Shown one piece after another: positions 16,574-24,393 of a stretch of 33,622 nucleotides of DNA. Source of the stretch: Saprospiraceae bacterium. GTDB taxonomy: Bacteria > Bacteroidota > Bacteroidia > Chitinophagales > Saprospiraceae. The notes below the pieces were generated by a model. The model made no database searches. It was not told where the DNA came from and saw only the letters and a list, made by a program, of their open reading frames with translations. The stretch lies in the NCBI GenBank assembly GCA_013361075.1, contig JABWAJ010000003.1, forward strand, positions 1 through 33,622, in the 5' to 3' direction. Within the stretch, counting starts at the first letter, position 1; each line of letters opens with the position of its first letter. Made by a program: the position numbers and the translations under genes.

Positions 16574-16605
16574 TTGACAGTACGCCATACAAGGGTGTAC
16601 CTTTG
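16574..16605 (+). promoter_or_regulatory. Bacteroidota promoter for the small T9SS-tailed protein
   Basis: TTGACA-like TTG at 16574-16576 and a perfect TAnnTTTG box (TACCTTTG) at 16598-16605 are separated by 21 bp. This is the same spacing as in the tRNA-Asp promoter further right. The start codon lies 43 bp downstream. Confidence 0.6.
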
Positions 16606-16648
16606 TGGCAGGAAAAGCCAATTTGTCAACTGTTGTATAAAATGAACA

Positions 16649-17383
16649 ATGATGAGATTACTGCTACTTGCTTTATATATTGCGCTGTTGATTCACCCTG
16701 CTGAAGCGCAGCAGCTGGTGACGGTCAGCAACACTTCCGTAGAAAAGAAATTCATTGCTGACCTGCGCGATGCCTCCCTCAGCCTCGAATTGCGCACTAA
16801 AATTACCAATACCAGCAACCAGAACATTTCCCTTAAGTGGAACAGAACAGTCATCAACCAGCCTTTTGAGTGGGAAACACAGGTTTGCGACAAAAACTCC
16901 TGTTATCTGCCTGCTTTTAACACCAATTACGACCCTGCTGCCGGCATTCTTGTGCCCGTGACGCTGGCGCCGGGTGCATCTTTTGACCTTCTGCTTCATA
17001 TATTCCCGAACAGAACCGCAGGAACCGGAGTTTTTGACATTGACATTTCGCTGACGGGCAAGCCGGAAACAACCATTTCGACGGTCTCTTTTTCTACTGT
17101 GGTGGAAAGCATTTCGGCTACGACGGAAGTGACCAATAAAACCGAATTGAAGATTTTTCCGAATCCGGCAATTGACTATTTCGAGCTGGTTAACAACAAC
17201 TTAGTGGATAAAGTAGTCATTTACAACCTGATTGGCCGCAAAATCCGGACGTTTGATGCTTCAAACGGACGACGTTATAACATTAGCGATATTCCGTCGG
17301 GCATATACCTGGTTGGGCTGCTCGACGAGCAAAATAATCTGCTAAAAACGCTCCGTCTAAGCAAAAAGACCCTTCGCCCATAA
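16649..17383 (+). CDS. Small secreted protein with T9SS type A sorting domain
   Basis: The 244-aa protein has a signal peptide ending at about HPAEAQQ. The beta-rich domain (FIADLRDASLSLELRTKITNTSN to DIDISLTG) looks immunoglobulin-like, with one Cys pair (VCDKNSCY). It closes with a type A sorting domain (LKIFPNPAIDYFELVNN, then DIPSGIYLVGLLDE). This indicates transport through the outer membrane by T9SS. I do not recognise a specific family for the Ig-like part. Start: ATG 16649 (a second ATG follows at 16652). It is preceded by a well-spaced promoter and is convergent with the glucokinase gene. Confidence 0.8.
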   Translation: MMRLLLLALYIALLIHPAEAQQLVTVSNTSVEKKFIADLRDASLSLELRTKITNTSNQNISLKWNRTVINQPFEWETQVCDKNSCYLPAFNTNYDPAAGILVPVTLAPGASFDLLLHIFPNRTAGTGVFDIDISLTGKPETTISTVSFSTVVESISATTEVTNKTELKIFPNPAIDYFELVNNNLVDKVVIYNLIGRKIRTFDASNGRRYNISDIPSGIYLVGLLDEQNNLLKTLRLSKKTLRP

Positions 17384-17403
17384 AGGCATAAGCAAATTGC
17401 GGG

Positions 17404-18165
17404 TCAAGGCTGCTTTGAAATACAGTGGTGTGCATAAAGCGCAGCCCCTACCGTACCCGCAGCGTTGAGCGATTGAGCCGGTGTTACACGGCACTCTGTA
17501 GTAATGAAACGCCGGTAGTTTTCGAAATCCCGGCTAATACCACCACCTATGATGATGAGGTCTGGAGACAAAATCCTTTCGATGTAGCAAAGGTATTCAT
17601 TGATGCGGCCCCCCCATTCTACCCAGGAAAGTCCTTCTTTGTCTTTTACAGAGCTTGCCGCATAGCGTTCGGCGATCATGTTATGGAGCAGGATGTGGCC
17701 AAACTCCGTATTGGGGGCCAGTTTGCCATCCAGAAAAAGCGCAGTTCCGATTCCTGAACCTAAAGTTATCAGCAATACCGTTCCTTTCTGGTCTTTGCCC
17801 GCGCCAAAAGTCATTTCTGCCATACCCGCTGCATCGGCGTCGTTGGTAGCAAAAACCTGGCACCCGGAGGTTTCCGAAAAAATTTGCTCGATGTTGACGT
17901 TTATCCAGGATTTATCAATATTCGAGGCGGTAAGGGCGACGCCTTTTTTTACAACCGAAGGAAACCCACACCCAACCACACCCTGGTAATTGTCGTGCAT
18001 TTTAACGAGTTTCGCAAATGCGATGGCCATTGCCTCGGGGGTTGCGGGTTTTGGGGTTTCAACCCGTTGCCGGTCGGCTACAAGTTTCCCTGTCTTTACG
18101 TCCACAATGGCACCTTTCATCCCGGAAGCGCCGACATCAATCCCTAATATTTTGTGTTCCTGCAT
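17404..18165 (-). CDS. ppgK: Polyphosphate glucokinase (ROK family)
   Basis: The enzyme phosphorylates glucose with inorganic polyphosphate (and often ATP) as donor, in the cytoplasm. The phosphate-binding loop [15 protein letters not shown], the [11 protein letters not shown] segment, the [10 protein letters not shown] active-site region and [13 protein letters not shown] are typical of the polyphosphate-using branch of the ROK family. The zinc-binding CxCGxxGC of many ROK regulators and glucokinases is absent, as expected for this branch. The 253-aa length fits. ATG 18165 has an upstream AGG. It follows the PKD-cyclophilin gene after 16 bp and is probably the last gene of the operon. Confidence 0.9.
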   Translation of the reverse strand: MQEHKILGIDVGASGMKGAIVDVKTGKLVADRQRVETPKPATPEAMAIAFAKLVKMHDNYQGVVGCGFPSVVKKGVALTASNIDKSWINVNIEQIFSETSGCQVFATNDADAAGMAEMTFGAGKDQKGTVLLITLGSGIGTALFLDGKLAPNTEFGHILLHNMIAERYAASSVKDKEGLSWVEWGGRINEYLCYIERILSPDLIIIGGGISRDFENYRRFITTECRVTPAQSLNAAGTVGAALYAHHCISKQP

Positions 18166-18181
18166 AACCTGATAGTTGCTG

Positions 18182-19066
18182 TTACTTGATCAGCCGAATC
18201 TTCATGCGTACGTCCTTGGCCGGGCGATCCCGGCTATCTGTCTGTACTGCAGCGATTTCATCAATGACCTCTAATCCTTTTATTACCCTGCCAAAAACGG
18301 TGTATTCCCAATCCAGAAAAGGTGCGCCGCCTGATTCCAGATAAGCCTGGCGTTGGGCTGTGCTGTAACGTTTCCTTTTTTGTGATTCCAATTGATCGAG
18401 CGTTTGGTTGTTGACCGACCTGCCGTGTACGATGTAAAACTGCGAACCGGAAGAGCGCTTTTGCGGATTGACCTGATCGCCCTGGCGAGCTGCAGCCAAT
18501 GCACCTTTCAGGTGGATGAGTGTATCGGCGAATTCAGCCTGAACGGTATAATTTGGGCCACCTGCTCCCAGCGATTGTCCGGGTTTTGCGCGTTTTGAAT
18601 CGGGGTCGCCCCCCTGAATCATGAACCCGTTGATGACCCGGTGGAACAGCAGGCTGTCAAAATACTTCTGCTCTGTCAGTTTGACGAAATTCTCCTGGTG
18701 CTTTGGCGTAGAATCGAATAGTTCGACCAGCATGTTGCCGTATTCAGTCTCTATTTCAACCAAACATTTATTGGGCGGTTTGACGTTCAACTCCATTTTG
18801 GCCGTTTTCGTTTTTTTACCCTGAATGGCTTTTAGCTCAACCGTATAAAACCCGGAAGCTTTGTATTCATGGGTTGGCGCTGCTTCGGTGGAGGTATTTC
18901 CGTCTCCAAAATGCCATTCGTAGCGTTCCGCTTTTTCAGATTGGTTGGAAAATTGAATGGCGGCGGGCGCCATGGCCGGTCCCGAATGCGTAAAGCGCGC
19001 AACGGGGCGGTTACAGGCAAAAAGCAGTGTGGCACTTGCCAACAAAAAGAAAATTCGCTGGAACAT
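18182..19066 (-). CDS. PKD-domain lipoprotein peptidyl-prolyl isomerase (cyclophilin)
   Basis: Cyclophilins catalyse cis-trans isomerisation at proline. This 294-aa form is a lipoprotein (signal peptide, lipobox LLFAC with Cys at 18). A PKD domain at about residues 22-95 follows (YEWHFGDGNTSTEAAPTHEY), then a cyclophilin domain (VEIETEYGNMLVELF, LFHRVINGFMIQGGDPDS, SGSQFYIVHGR, YTVFGRVIKGLEVID). The FHR arginine of the active site and the GSQF motif are intact. The PKD-cyclophilin fusion is uncommon and may help bind surface or periplasmic partners. It is a close paralogue of the gene just upstream on the same strand; the PKD domain is the main difference. Confidence 0.9.
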   Translation of the reverse strand: MFQRIFFLLASATLLFACNRPVARFTHSGPAMAPAAIQFSNQSEKAERYEWHFGDGNTSTEAAPTHEYKASGFYTVELKAIQGKKTKTAKMELNVKPPNKCLVEIETEYGNMLVELFDSTPKHQENFVKLTEQKYFDSLLFHRVINGFMIQGGDPDSKRAKPGQSLGAGGPNYTVQAEFADTLIHLKGALAAARQGDQVNPQKRSSGSQFYIVHGRSVNNQTLDQLESQKRKRYSTAQRQAYLESGGAPFLDWEYTVFGRVIKGLEVIDEIAAVQTDSRDRPAKDVRMKIRLIK

Positions 19067-19094
19067 GGAACACGTAAATTATGGATTATGCTAA

Positions 19095-19140
19095 GTTTAT
19101 GCCCGAAACAGGTGGAATAATCCTTGTTTCGGGCATAAAC
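19095..19140. repeat. Perfect 16-bp inverted repeat between two cyclophilin genes
   Basis: GTTTATGCCCGAAACA at 19095-19110 and its exact reverse complement at 19125-19140 enclose a 14-nt loop. The stem starts 20 bp after the stop codon of the upstream cyclophilin gene (minus strand). No T tract follows, so it is a weak intrinsic terminator, mRNA stabiliser or processing site at best; partial termination within the operon is possible. Confidence 0.7.
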
Positions 19141-19160
19141 GCGTGCAAAGAAAAGAAATC

Positions 19161-19805
19161 TTACTCTAAGATACGCACTTTCATACGGACATCCTCCAGT
19201 GGGCGGTTGCTTGCGTCGGTTGGAACCGCTGCAATTTTATCCAAAACATCCAAGCCTTCTACAATTTCTCCGAAAACAGTATAATCATTGTCCAAAAAAG
19301 GCGTCCCTCCGATCTCCTTGTACAACTTGCGCTGCTCCGGGCTGTAGCGAATATTTTGGCGGCGTTCGGTTTCGTCTAAGTAGTTGTCGTCAATTTTTTG
19401 TCCCTGAACTAAGTAGAACTGTGAACCAGACGACATCTTTTGCGGATTGTTGTTGCGCGCCGCTGCCAGGGCTCCGCGAAGGTGAGGGGCACCGATTTCA
19501 GCGTCAAGCTGATAGCCCGGGCCACCCATTCCCAGAGGCGCACCCGGAGGGGCATTGCGGGAGTCGGGGTCGCCGCCCTGTATCATAAACGCACTGATAA
19601 CACGGTGAAACAGAAGGCTGTCGTAGTAGCCTTCTTTGGCGAGCTTAATGAAGTTGTCGCGGTGTTTGGGGGTCGTGTTGTACAACATGACTTTCATGTT
19701 CCCAAAACCCGTTTCAATGACGGCGTAGGTATTTTTTTCTTTCGCGCACGAAGACAGAACAAGGGAAAAAATACCAAACAGGAGTAGTGTGGTTAAACGA
19801 TTCAT
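19161..19805 (-). CDS. Lipoprotein peptidyl-prolyl isomerase (cyclophilin)
   Basis: The 214-aa product has a lipoprotein signal peptide with lipobox LSSC (SLVLSSCAKEKN) and a single cyclophilin domain: VIETGFGNMKVMLYN, LFHRVISAFMIQGGDPDS, SSGSQFYLVQGQ and YTVFGEIVEGLDVLDKIA. The insertion before the last strands (ETERRQNIRYSPEQRKLYKEIGGTPFLDN) is shared with its downstream paralogue, which suggests an in-place duplication followed by gain or loss of the PKD domain. It should act in the periplasm, tethered to a membrane. It follows the 128-aa gene after 29 bp on the minus strand. Confidence 0.92.
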   Translation of the reverse strand: MNRLTTLLLFGIFSLVLSSCAKEKNTYAVIETGFGNMKVMLYNTTPKHRDNFIKLAKEGYYDSLLFHRVISAFMIQGGDPDSRNAPPGAPLGMGGPGYQLDAEIGAPHLRGALAAARNNNPQKMSSGSQFYLVQGQKIDDNYLDETERRQNIRYSPEQRKLYKEIGGTPFLDNDYTVFGEIVEGLDVLDKIAAVPTDASNRPLEDVRMKVRILE

Positions 19806-19834
19806 AATTTATTACGCATTAGTTGGTTTCCAGT

Positions 19835-20221
19835 CTATTCTTCTTCTTTTAGTGAAGCTGTCTCCGCTTCAAGCTCTTTGAAATAGCGAACAGACAACTC
19901 TTTTAGCAAACTTTCCTGATCTTCGACGCCTTTTATGCCCGCAGGTCTCAACATTTTCCAATGGGGCCATCCATCGGCATCCCGCCCCACGAATTCATAG
20001 TACCCATCGTAGCTCAGCAATTTGCAAACTGCGATGTGCATCAAATCTTGTTTTTCTTCTTTGCTGAAGGATTGTTGCCAGCGGCCCAGTTCCTGAATGC
20101 CAATGAGGAACAACACCGCGTTCAGATCGGGCAGTGTTTCCTTTTTGAAAACATCCTGCACAAAATGCCGCACCTTCAGCCATTCAAAGTCAAGCTCCCA
20201 TTCTTCCATTGTTGTTGTCAT
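19835..20221 (-). CDS. Conserved hypothetical protein, 128 aa
   Basis: I do not recognise a named family. The protein is acidic, mostly helical in appearance and without a signal peptide or membrane segment, so it is likely cytoplasmic. Its start ATG directly follows the stop codon of the LolC/E-like permease gene (TAAATG), which points to translational coupling and perhaps a shared role. Visible blocks include DFEWLKVRHFVQDVF and FVGRDADGWPHWK, with many aromatic residues. The gene is real by position, length and codon pattern, but function cannot be given. Confidence 0.75.
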   Translation of the reverse strand: MTTTMEEWELDFEWLKVRHFVQDVFKKETLPDLNAVLFLIGIQELGRWQQSFSKEEKQDLMHIAVCKLLSYDGYYEFVGRDADGWPHWKMLRPAGIKGVEDQESLLKELSVRYFKELEAETASLKEEE

Positions 20222-21439
20222 TTATTCCTCCCGCATCAGTGCAGGCACCCGCTTTGCGCGCATAGCGGGGGGGAGGGAAGCCAGCAAACCAATGAATAAG
20301 ACCGTTAGCGCAACGATCAAAAAATCCAAAACCCGGGTGCTGATCGGATAGGCTTCGATGATGAAATCTCCGGGTATGGTAATGATGCCGACCGTTTTTT
20401 GAAGGATGACCACCACAATAGCAATGATGAAACCGACAACAACCCCGGCCCCGCACAACAGAAGCCCCTCGGCGAGAAAAATGTTGCGAACGGTATTGTC
20501 TAATGCTCCCATTGATTTGAGGATGGCGATGTCTTTTTGCTTTTCCAGCACAATCATCCAGAGTGCCCCCACAATGTTGAAAGCAACCATCAGCATCATC
20601 AGACTCACAATGGCAAAGCTGAGCCATTTTTCCATTTTCATCAAACGGAAAAACGCCTCTTCCTGTTCATAGCGGTCTTTCACAATGAAGGCATCCCCTA
20701 TCAGGTTTTTTACAGCCTGCTTGACCGCCGGAGTACTTGCGCCGGGTTCGACTTTCAGTTCAATAGAGCTGGCTTCGTTGTTGAATCCCAATAAATCACG
20801 CGCAAACTCAATGGAAGTGATCACATACTGGTTGTCAAAATCCTGCTGGATGACAAATGCGCCTGCAGGGTAAGTAAACCGCTCGCGGAACTGGTTTTCC
20901 ATCGGTCCGGTTTCCTTCCGTTTGGGCATGTACACGGCAATGGGCGTAAAAGGGTCGTTGATGTTGATGCCCAGCTTGTTGTGCATGCCTATGCCCAGTA
21001 CGGCCATGTTTACTTTTCCGTCTATCAGTTGAAAACGGCCATTCCAGATGGAAGAATCCATTTTAGCCACCTTGTTGTAGCTGCTGTCTACTCCTTTCAG
21101 AATCCCGACTTCCTGGTTGTCTTTATAAGAAAAAAAAGCAACTTCTTCCACGGTTTGGGATGCGTAGGCCACCCCTTCTGTACCCCTGATTTGGTCAAGC
21201 AGGAGGGTATCAGCCGGGAAATTTTTGCCTTTGGCAGGCATAATTTTCAGGTCGGGATTAAAATTGCCATACATCCCGGTGATCAGGTCTTCAAATCCGT
21301 TGAATACCGACAGCACCAAAACCAGCGCGGCGGTGCCAATGGAGACACCGAAAACGGCAATGCCAGTGATGATGTTGATGGCATTGGTAGATCTTTTGGA
21401 TGCCAGATAGCGCCGCGCAAATTTAAGGGGAAGGTTCAT
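20222..21439 (-). CDS. LolC/LolE-like ABC transporter permease (FtsX family)
   Basis: The 405-aa protein has the topology of lipoprotein-releasing permeases. One membrane helix near residues 22-48 (INIITGIAVFGVSIGTAALVLVLSVF) is followed by a long periplasmic domain and three C-terminal helices (about 275-300, 325-350 and 370-390). The opening LPLKFARRYLASKRS and the C-terminal PPAMRAKRVPALMREE are typical of the family. LolC/E proteins release outer-membrane lipoproteins from the inner membrane. This fits the two lipoprotein genes downstream, but no LolD ATPase gene is in the window. It lies 41 bp after dapA. Confidence 0.87.
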   Translation of the reverse strand: MNLPLKFARRYLASKRSTNAINIITGIAVFGVSIGTAALVLVLSVFNGFEDLITGMYGNFNPDLKIMPAKGKNFPADTLLLDQIRGTEGVAYASQTVEEVAFFSYKDNQEVGILKGVDSSYNKVAKMDSSIWNGRFQLIDGKVNMAVLGIGMHNKLGININDPFTPIAVYMPKRKETGPMENQFRERFTYPAGAFVIQQDFDNQYVITSIEFARDLLGFNNEASSIELKVEPGASTPAVKQAVKNLIGDAFIVKDRYEQEEAFFRLMKMEKWLSFAIVSLMMLMVAFNIVGALWMIVLEKQKDIAILKSMGALDNTVRNIFLAEGLLLCGAGVVVGFIIAIVVVILQKTVGIITIPGDFIIEAYPISTRVLDFLIVALTVLFIGLLASLPPAMRAKRVPALMREE

Positions 21440-21480
21440 TACAGAAACGGTCCGGTTTTAAGTGAAGAAAGTAGCCGGTT

Positions 21481-22392
21481 TCATACCGGTACACGAGGGC
21501 TTGCTGCGGCCACCTGGTGCATTTCCTGTTGCAATTTTTCTTTTGTCGCTTCCGATAATGCGACCAGGGGCAGGCGTACCTGCCGGGTGCAAAAGCCCAG
21601 TATTTCGAGTGCAGCTTTGATGCCGGCCGGATTTCCCTCTGTGTACAACCAGGGGTGAACGTCCAGCAAGGCGTCATTGAGGCTGCGCGCCGTTTCGAAG
21701 TCCCCTCTGAGCCCCGCGTGCACCATTTCAGAAAACTGTGCAGGGTAAGCATTGCCGATCACCGAAATGACGCCGTCGCCGCCGCAACCCAATATGGGGA
21801 GCGTGAGCGGGTCATCGCCCGAAATGACCAAAAAACCTTCCGGCCTGCGTTTCAAAATTTGCATCGCCTGTACCAGATCGCCGCTTGCTTCTTTTACCCC
21901 GATGAATTTGGAACTGCTGTTGGCCAGACGAAGCAGCGTATCTGCACTGACATTGGAGGCTGTTCTGCCCGGCACATTGTAGATAATCAGTGGCAGCGGA
22001 GACGCTTCAGCAACAGCCATGTAATGCTGGTAGATGCCTTCCTGATTGGGTTTATTGTAAGAAGGGCTGCTCGACATAATGGCCGAAACGCCCTGGAAAT
22101 CATAACTTTTGAGCTCTTCCACCAGCCGGGCCGTATGGTTGCTGCCGAAAAAACCCGCAACGACCGGTACCCGGTTTGCCGTCACTTTGATGGTAAAATC
22201 CAGTACTTCCCGGCATTCCTGCGCACTGAGCGTGATGGCCTCGCCGGTTGTACCCAAACAAACGAGATAGTCAACTCCGCCCGTAATGATGAACTCGATG
22301 ATCCGCCCCAACGCCGGATAATCAATTGTTTTATCCTCATGAAACGGCGTGATCAGTGCAACGCCGATGCCTCTAAACTTCAATGGGGACAT
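21481..22392 (-). CDS. dapA: 4-hydroxy-tetrahydrodipicolinate synthase DapA
   Basis: DapA condenses pyruvate with aspartate semialdehyde, the first committed step of lysine and diaminopimelate synthesis. The Schiff-base lysine is in FIGVKEASGD (about K167), the catalytic tyrosine in IIYNVPGRTASN (about Y138), and the Thr pair in CLGTTGEAITLS (about T48-T49). At 303 aa it has the normal length. The start overlaps the upstream DUF6913 gene by 20 bp, which implies coupled translation. Allosteric control by lysine cannot be judged from the sequence here. Confidence 0.96.
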   Translation of the reverse strand: MSPLKFRGIGVALITPFHEDKTIDYPALGRIIEFIITGGVDYLVCLGTTGEAITLSAQECREVLDFTIKVTANRVPVVAGFFGSNHTARLVEELKSYDFQGVSAIMSSSPSYNKPNQEGIYQHYMAVAEASPLPLIIYNVPGRTASNVSADTLLRLANSSSKFIGVKEASGDLVQAMQILKRRPEGFLVISGDDPLTLPILGCGGDGVISVIGNAYPAQFSEMVHAGLRGDFETARSLNDALLDVHPWLYTEGNPAGIKAALEILGFCTRQVRLPLVALSEATKEKLQQEMHQVAAASPRVPV

Positions 22393-22933
22393 GCTTTGCG
22401 TTTGTTTTTTTTAGCACCGATTCCATTTGCTCAATGAAATGCGGCAGAGAAGGTCGCCGGGAAACATCAATCATGAGGTCGAAATACCACTCGCTGTCCA
22501 TCTCCGGACCCACTTTAAAGCTGGCCTGTGACAAAGCCACGATATAGGTAGCCGGTACTTTGGCTTTCGTATCCAGGTTGATGAGCATATCAAACTTCTG
22601 ATCTATAAAAGCCTCTACATGCTCACTCTTGGGGCACAACGCCCAGTTCAGCTGTTTCCGTCCGAAAGACAGAAAAGGCAGGCTGGAACTATCTTCCGGC
22701 TGGTCTTCCAGATAAAAACCCATCAGCTGCACTTTTTTATTGCGCTCCCTTAGCTTTTGAGCATACCGCAGAACAATTTCCCGGGTAGCCGGCTCCGTGG
22801 CATCGAACAACAAGCCGATGCTCTGGCAGGAGTCGAGGTTAACCGGCTTTCTGGATGCCGGTGCGGGTCTGGTGCGCAGTCGCTTTTCCAGGAAGTAGCG
22901 GTGGGCAGCCAGTCGTATATGGTGAGGAATCAT
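22373..22933 (-). CDS. DUF6913 family protein
   Basis: The 186-aa protein fits the DUF6913 style of Bacteroidota: SIGLLFDATEPATREIVLRYAQKLRERNKKVQLMGF, then a middle SFGRKQLNWALCPKSEHVEAFIDQKFDMLINLD, and a FKVGPEMDSEWYFDLMIDV block near the end. Function is not known. No signal peptide or membrane segment is present. It overlaps dapA by 20 bp and follows accA after 36 bp, so it sits inside the string linking fatty-acid and lysine synthesis genes. The family name is from memory of this pattern. Confidence 0.75.
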   Translation of the reverse strand: MIPHHIRLAAHRYFLEKRLRTRPAPASRKPVNLDSCQSIGLLFDATEPATREIVLRYAQKLRERNKKVQLMGFYLEDQPEDSSSLPFLSFGRKQLNWALCPKSEHVEAFIDQKFDMLINLDTKAKVPATYIVALSQASFKVGPEMDSEWYFDLMIDVSRRPSLPHFIEQMESVLKKTNAKHVPIEV

Positions 22934-22969
22934 AGCTTGTGGCGGTTGATGTATGTGATGTTTTCCCGT

Positions 22970-23962
22970 TTATTTCTTTTTTGCAGGCGTCACCTCGTTT
23001 TCTTCCGGCAAGGCCAGATCATAAACGCCCATTCCGGCAAATTTATTGATCCGGGCCTCAATGCGTTCGTCCGGGTTCATGTCGATCAACTCTGAGAGGG
23101 ATTTTTTGATTTGTTTTTTCAGCAGCTTTGCCATTTCTTCCGGATTGGAATGCGCGCCGCCGACCGGTTCTTTGATGATGCCGTCAATGAGTTTGTTTTC
23201 AAACATGTGGTCGGCGGTCAGCTTCAGCGCTTCTGCAGCCCGTTCTTTGTAATCCCAGCTGTGCCATAGAATAGAAGAACAGGATTCCGGCGAAATCACA
23301 GAATACCAGGTGTTTTCGAGCATAAAAACCCGGTCGCCTACGCCGATACCGATGGCACCTCCGGAAGCACCTTCTCCAATGATGACACAGATGGTGGGTA
23401 CCCGAAGCTGGGCCATTTCAAAAAGGTTGCGGGCGATGGCTTCTGCCTGGCCGCGGTCTTCGGCCTCAATACCCGGGAAAGCGCCCGGCGTATCGATGAG
23501 GCAAATGACCGGAAAGTTGAAGCGTTCGGCTATTTTCATCAGGCGCAGGGCTTTGCGGTAGCCCTCCGGATAGGCCATGCCAAAATTGCGGTACTGCCGC
23601 ATTTTGGTATTGATGCCTTTCTGGTGGCCAAGGATAACCACCGTTTGGCCGTCAAGGCTGGCTAAGCCACCTACAATGGCTTTGTCATCCTGAATGCAGC
23701 GGTCGCCGTGCAATTCCACGAACCGTTTGCACATCTGGCTGATGTAATACAGGGTGTAAGGGCGCTCCGGATGCCGCGACAACTGCACTTTTTGCCATCC
23801 GGTCAGGTTTCCGTAAATTTCCTTCCGCGTGTTTTTTATCTTGTTTTCCAGTTCTTTGAGCATGTCTGAAACGTCCAACACGCCTTCTTCACCCACTTGT
23901 TTGATCTTTTCAAGTTGTTCGTACAACTTTTCTAAAGGCTTCTCAAATTCCAGAAAGACCAT
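22970..23962 (-). CDS. accA: Acetyl-CoA carboxylase carboxyltransferase subunit alpha
   Basis: AccA and AccD together form the carboxyltransferase that moves CO2 from biotin to acetyl-CoA, giving malonyl-CoA for fatty-acid synthesis. The 330-aa product has the N-terminal helical part ([22 protein letters not shown]) and the crotonase-like core: [65 protein letters not shown] and [16 protein letters not shown]. These are the standard AccA motifs in order. accD is not in the window. A TAACTTTG -7 box lies about 40 bp upstream, so this gene probably opens the operon. Confidence 0.97.
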   Translation of the reverse strand: MVFLEFEKPLEKLYEQLEKIKQVGEEGVLDVSDMLKELENKIKNTRKEIYGNLTGWQKVQLSRHPERPYTLYYISQMCKRFVELHGDRCIQDDKAIVGGLASLDGQTVVILGHQKGINTKMRQYRNFGMAYPEGYRKALRLMKIAERFNFPVICLIDTPGAFPGIEAEDRGQAEAIARNLFEMAQLRVPTICVIIGEGASGGAIGIGVGDRVFMLENTWYSVISPESCSSILWHSWDYKERAAEALKLTADHMFENKLIDGIIKEPVGGAHSNPEEMAKLLKKQIKKSLSELIDMNPDERIEARINKFAGMGVYDLALPEENEVTPAKKK

Positions 23963-24003
23963 GTGCTTGTTGTTTTTAGTTTCGAGCCTTGAGGCACAAA
24001 GGA

Positions 24004-24011
24004 CAAAGTTA
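24004..24011 (-). promoter_or_regulatory. -7 promoter box (TAACTTTG) for the accA operon
   Basis: On the minus strand this is a perfect TAnnTTTG box 41 bp before the accA ATG. No clear TTTG lies at the -33 distance, so the promoter is only half supported. Confidence 0.5.
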
Positions 24012-24070
24012 GCAATAAGGTGGTAGTTATTGGAGGGCGAGAAAAAAAATGAAACTTTTTCTCCACAATA

Positions 24071-24103
24071 TTTGCTTTATTCTACAATACAAGCATATCT
24101 TTG
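24071..24103 (+). promoter_or_regulatory. Promoter of tRNA-Asp
   Basis: TTTG at 24071-24074 and TATCTTTG at 24096-24103 are separated by exactly 21 bp, a textbook Bacteroidota -33/-7 pair. Transcription would start near 24110, about 30 nt before the mature tRNA. Confidence 0.72.
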
Positions 24104-24141
24104 CACTCGCTTTACAGAACGAAGGTTCTTGCAGCAAAAAA

Positions 24142-24215
24142 GGTTCGGTAGTTCAGTCGGTTAGAATACCTGCCTGTCACGCAGGGGGTCGCGGGTTCGA
24201 GTCCCGTCCGGACCG
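24142..24215 (+). tRNA. tRNA-Asp (anticodon GTC)
   Basis: A 74-nt cloverleaf is visible. The acceptor stem GGTTCGG pairs with CCGGACC. The anticodon stem-loop CCTGC-CTGTCAC-GCAGG carries GTC at 24176-24178, and the T arm is GCGGG-TTCGAGT-CCCGT. The discriminator base is G. The 3' CCA is not encoded (GCTTAG follows), as is common in this phylum. A hairpin terminator lies 25 bp downstream. The gene sits next to a tyrosine recombinase gene, so its 3' half is a likely integration site. Confidence 0.97.
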
Positions 24216-24240
24216 CTTAGATTTTCACAATTCAATTCTT

Positions 24241-24283
24241 GCAAAGCCTGCATCGTAGCCACGATGCGGGCTTTGCTGTTTTA
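24241..24283 (+). terminator. Terminator of tRNA-Asp
   Basis: GCAAAGCC-t-GCATCGT, loop AGCC, ACGATGC-g-GGCTTTGC forms a 15-bp stem with one mismatch, followed by TGTTTTAT. This is a clear intrinsic terminator shortly after the tRNA. Confidence 0.82.
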
Positions 24284-24319
24284 TGGCCAGCCTTTCAGAG
24301 AAAAACTTTTTGTTTAAAC

Positions 24320-24356
24320 TTGATTATTTTTAATCGTTTTTGATTATTTTTAATCG
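24320..24356. repeat. Tandem 20-bp repeat upstream of the integrase gene
   Basis: TTGATTATTTTTAATCG occurs at 24320-24336 and again at 24340-24356, a period of exactly 20 bp (about two helical turns). Each copy contains the inverted repeat GATTA-tttt-TAATC. The position 38 bp before the integrase ATG suits binding sites for a regulator, an excisionase or the integrase itself. Confidence 0.65.
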
Positions 24357-24393
24357 CGTTTTTCTCACCTCTTTCTAAAAAAATTTAGAGGCC

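Noticed and set aside
21655-22437. 260-aa plus-strand ORF opposite dapA
   Set aside because: dapA has all catalytic motifs on the other strand; the antisense frame has no domain and is a codon-bias shadow.
24320-24356. CRISPR-like repeat
   Set aside because: Only two copies with a 3-nt spacing are present and there is no cas gene; it is a tandem binding-site repeat at most.
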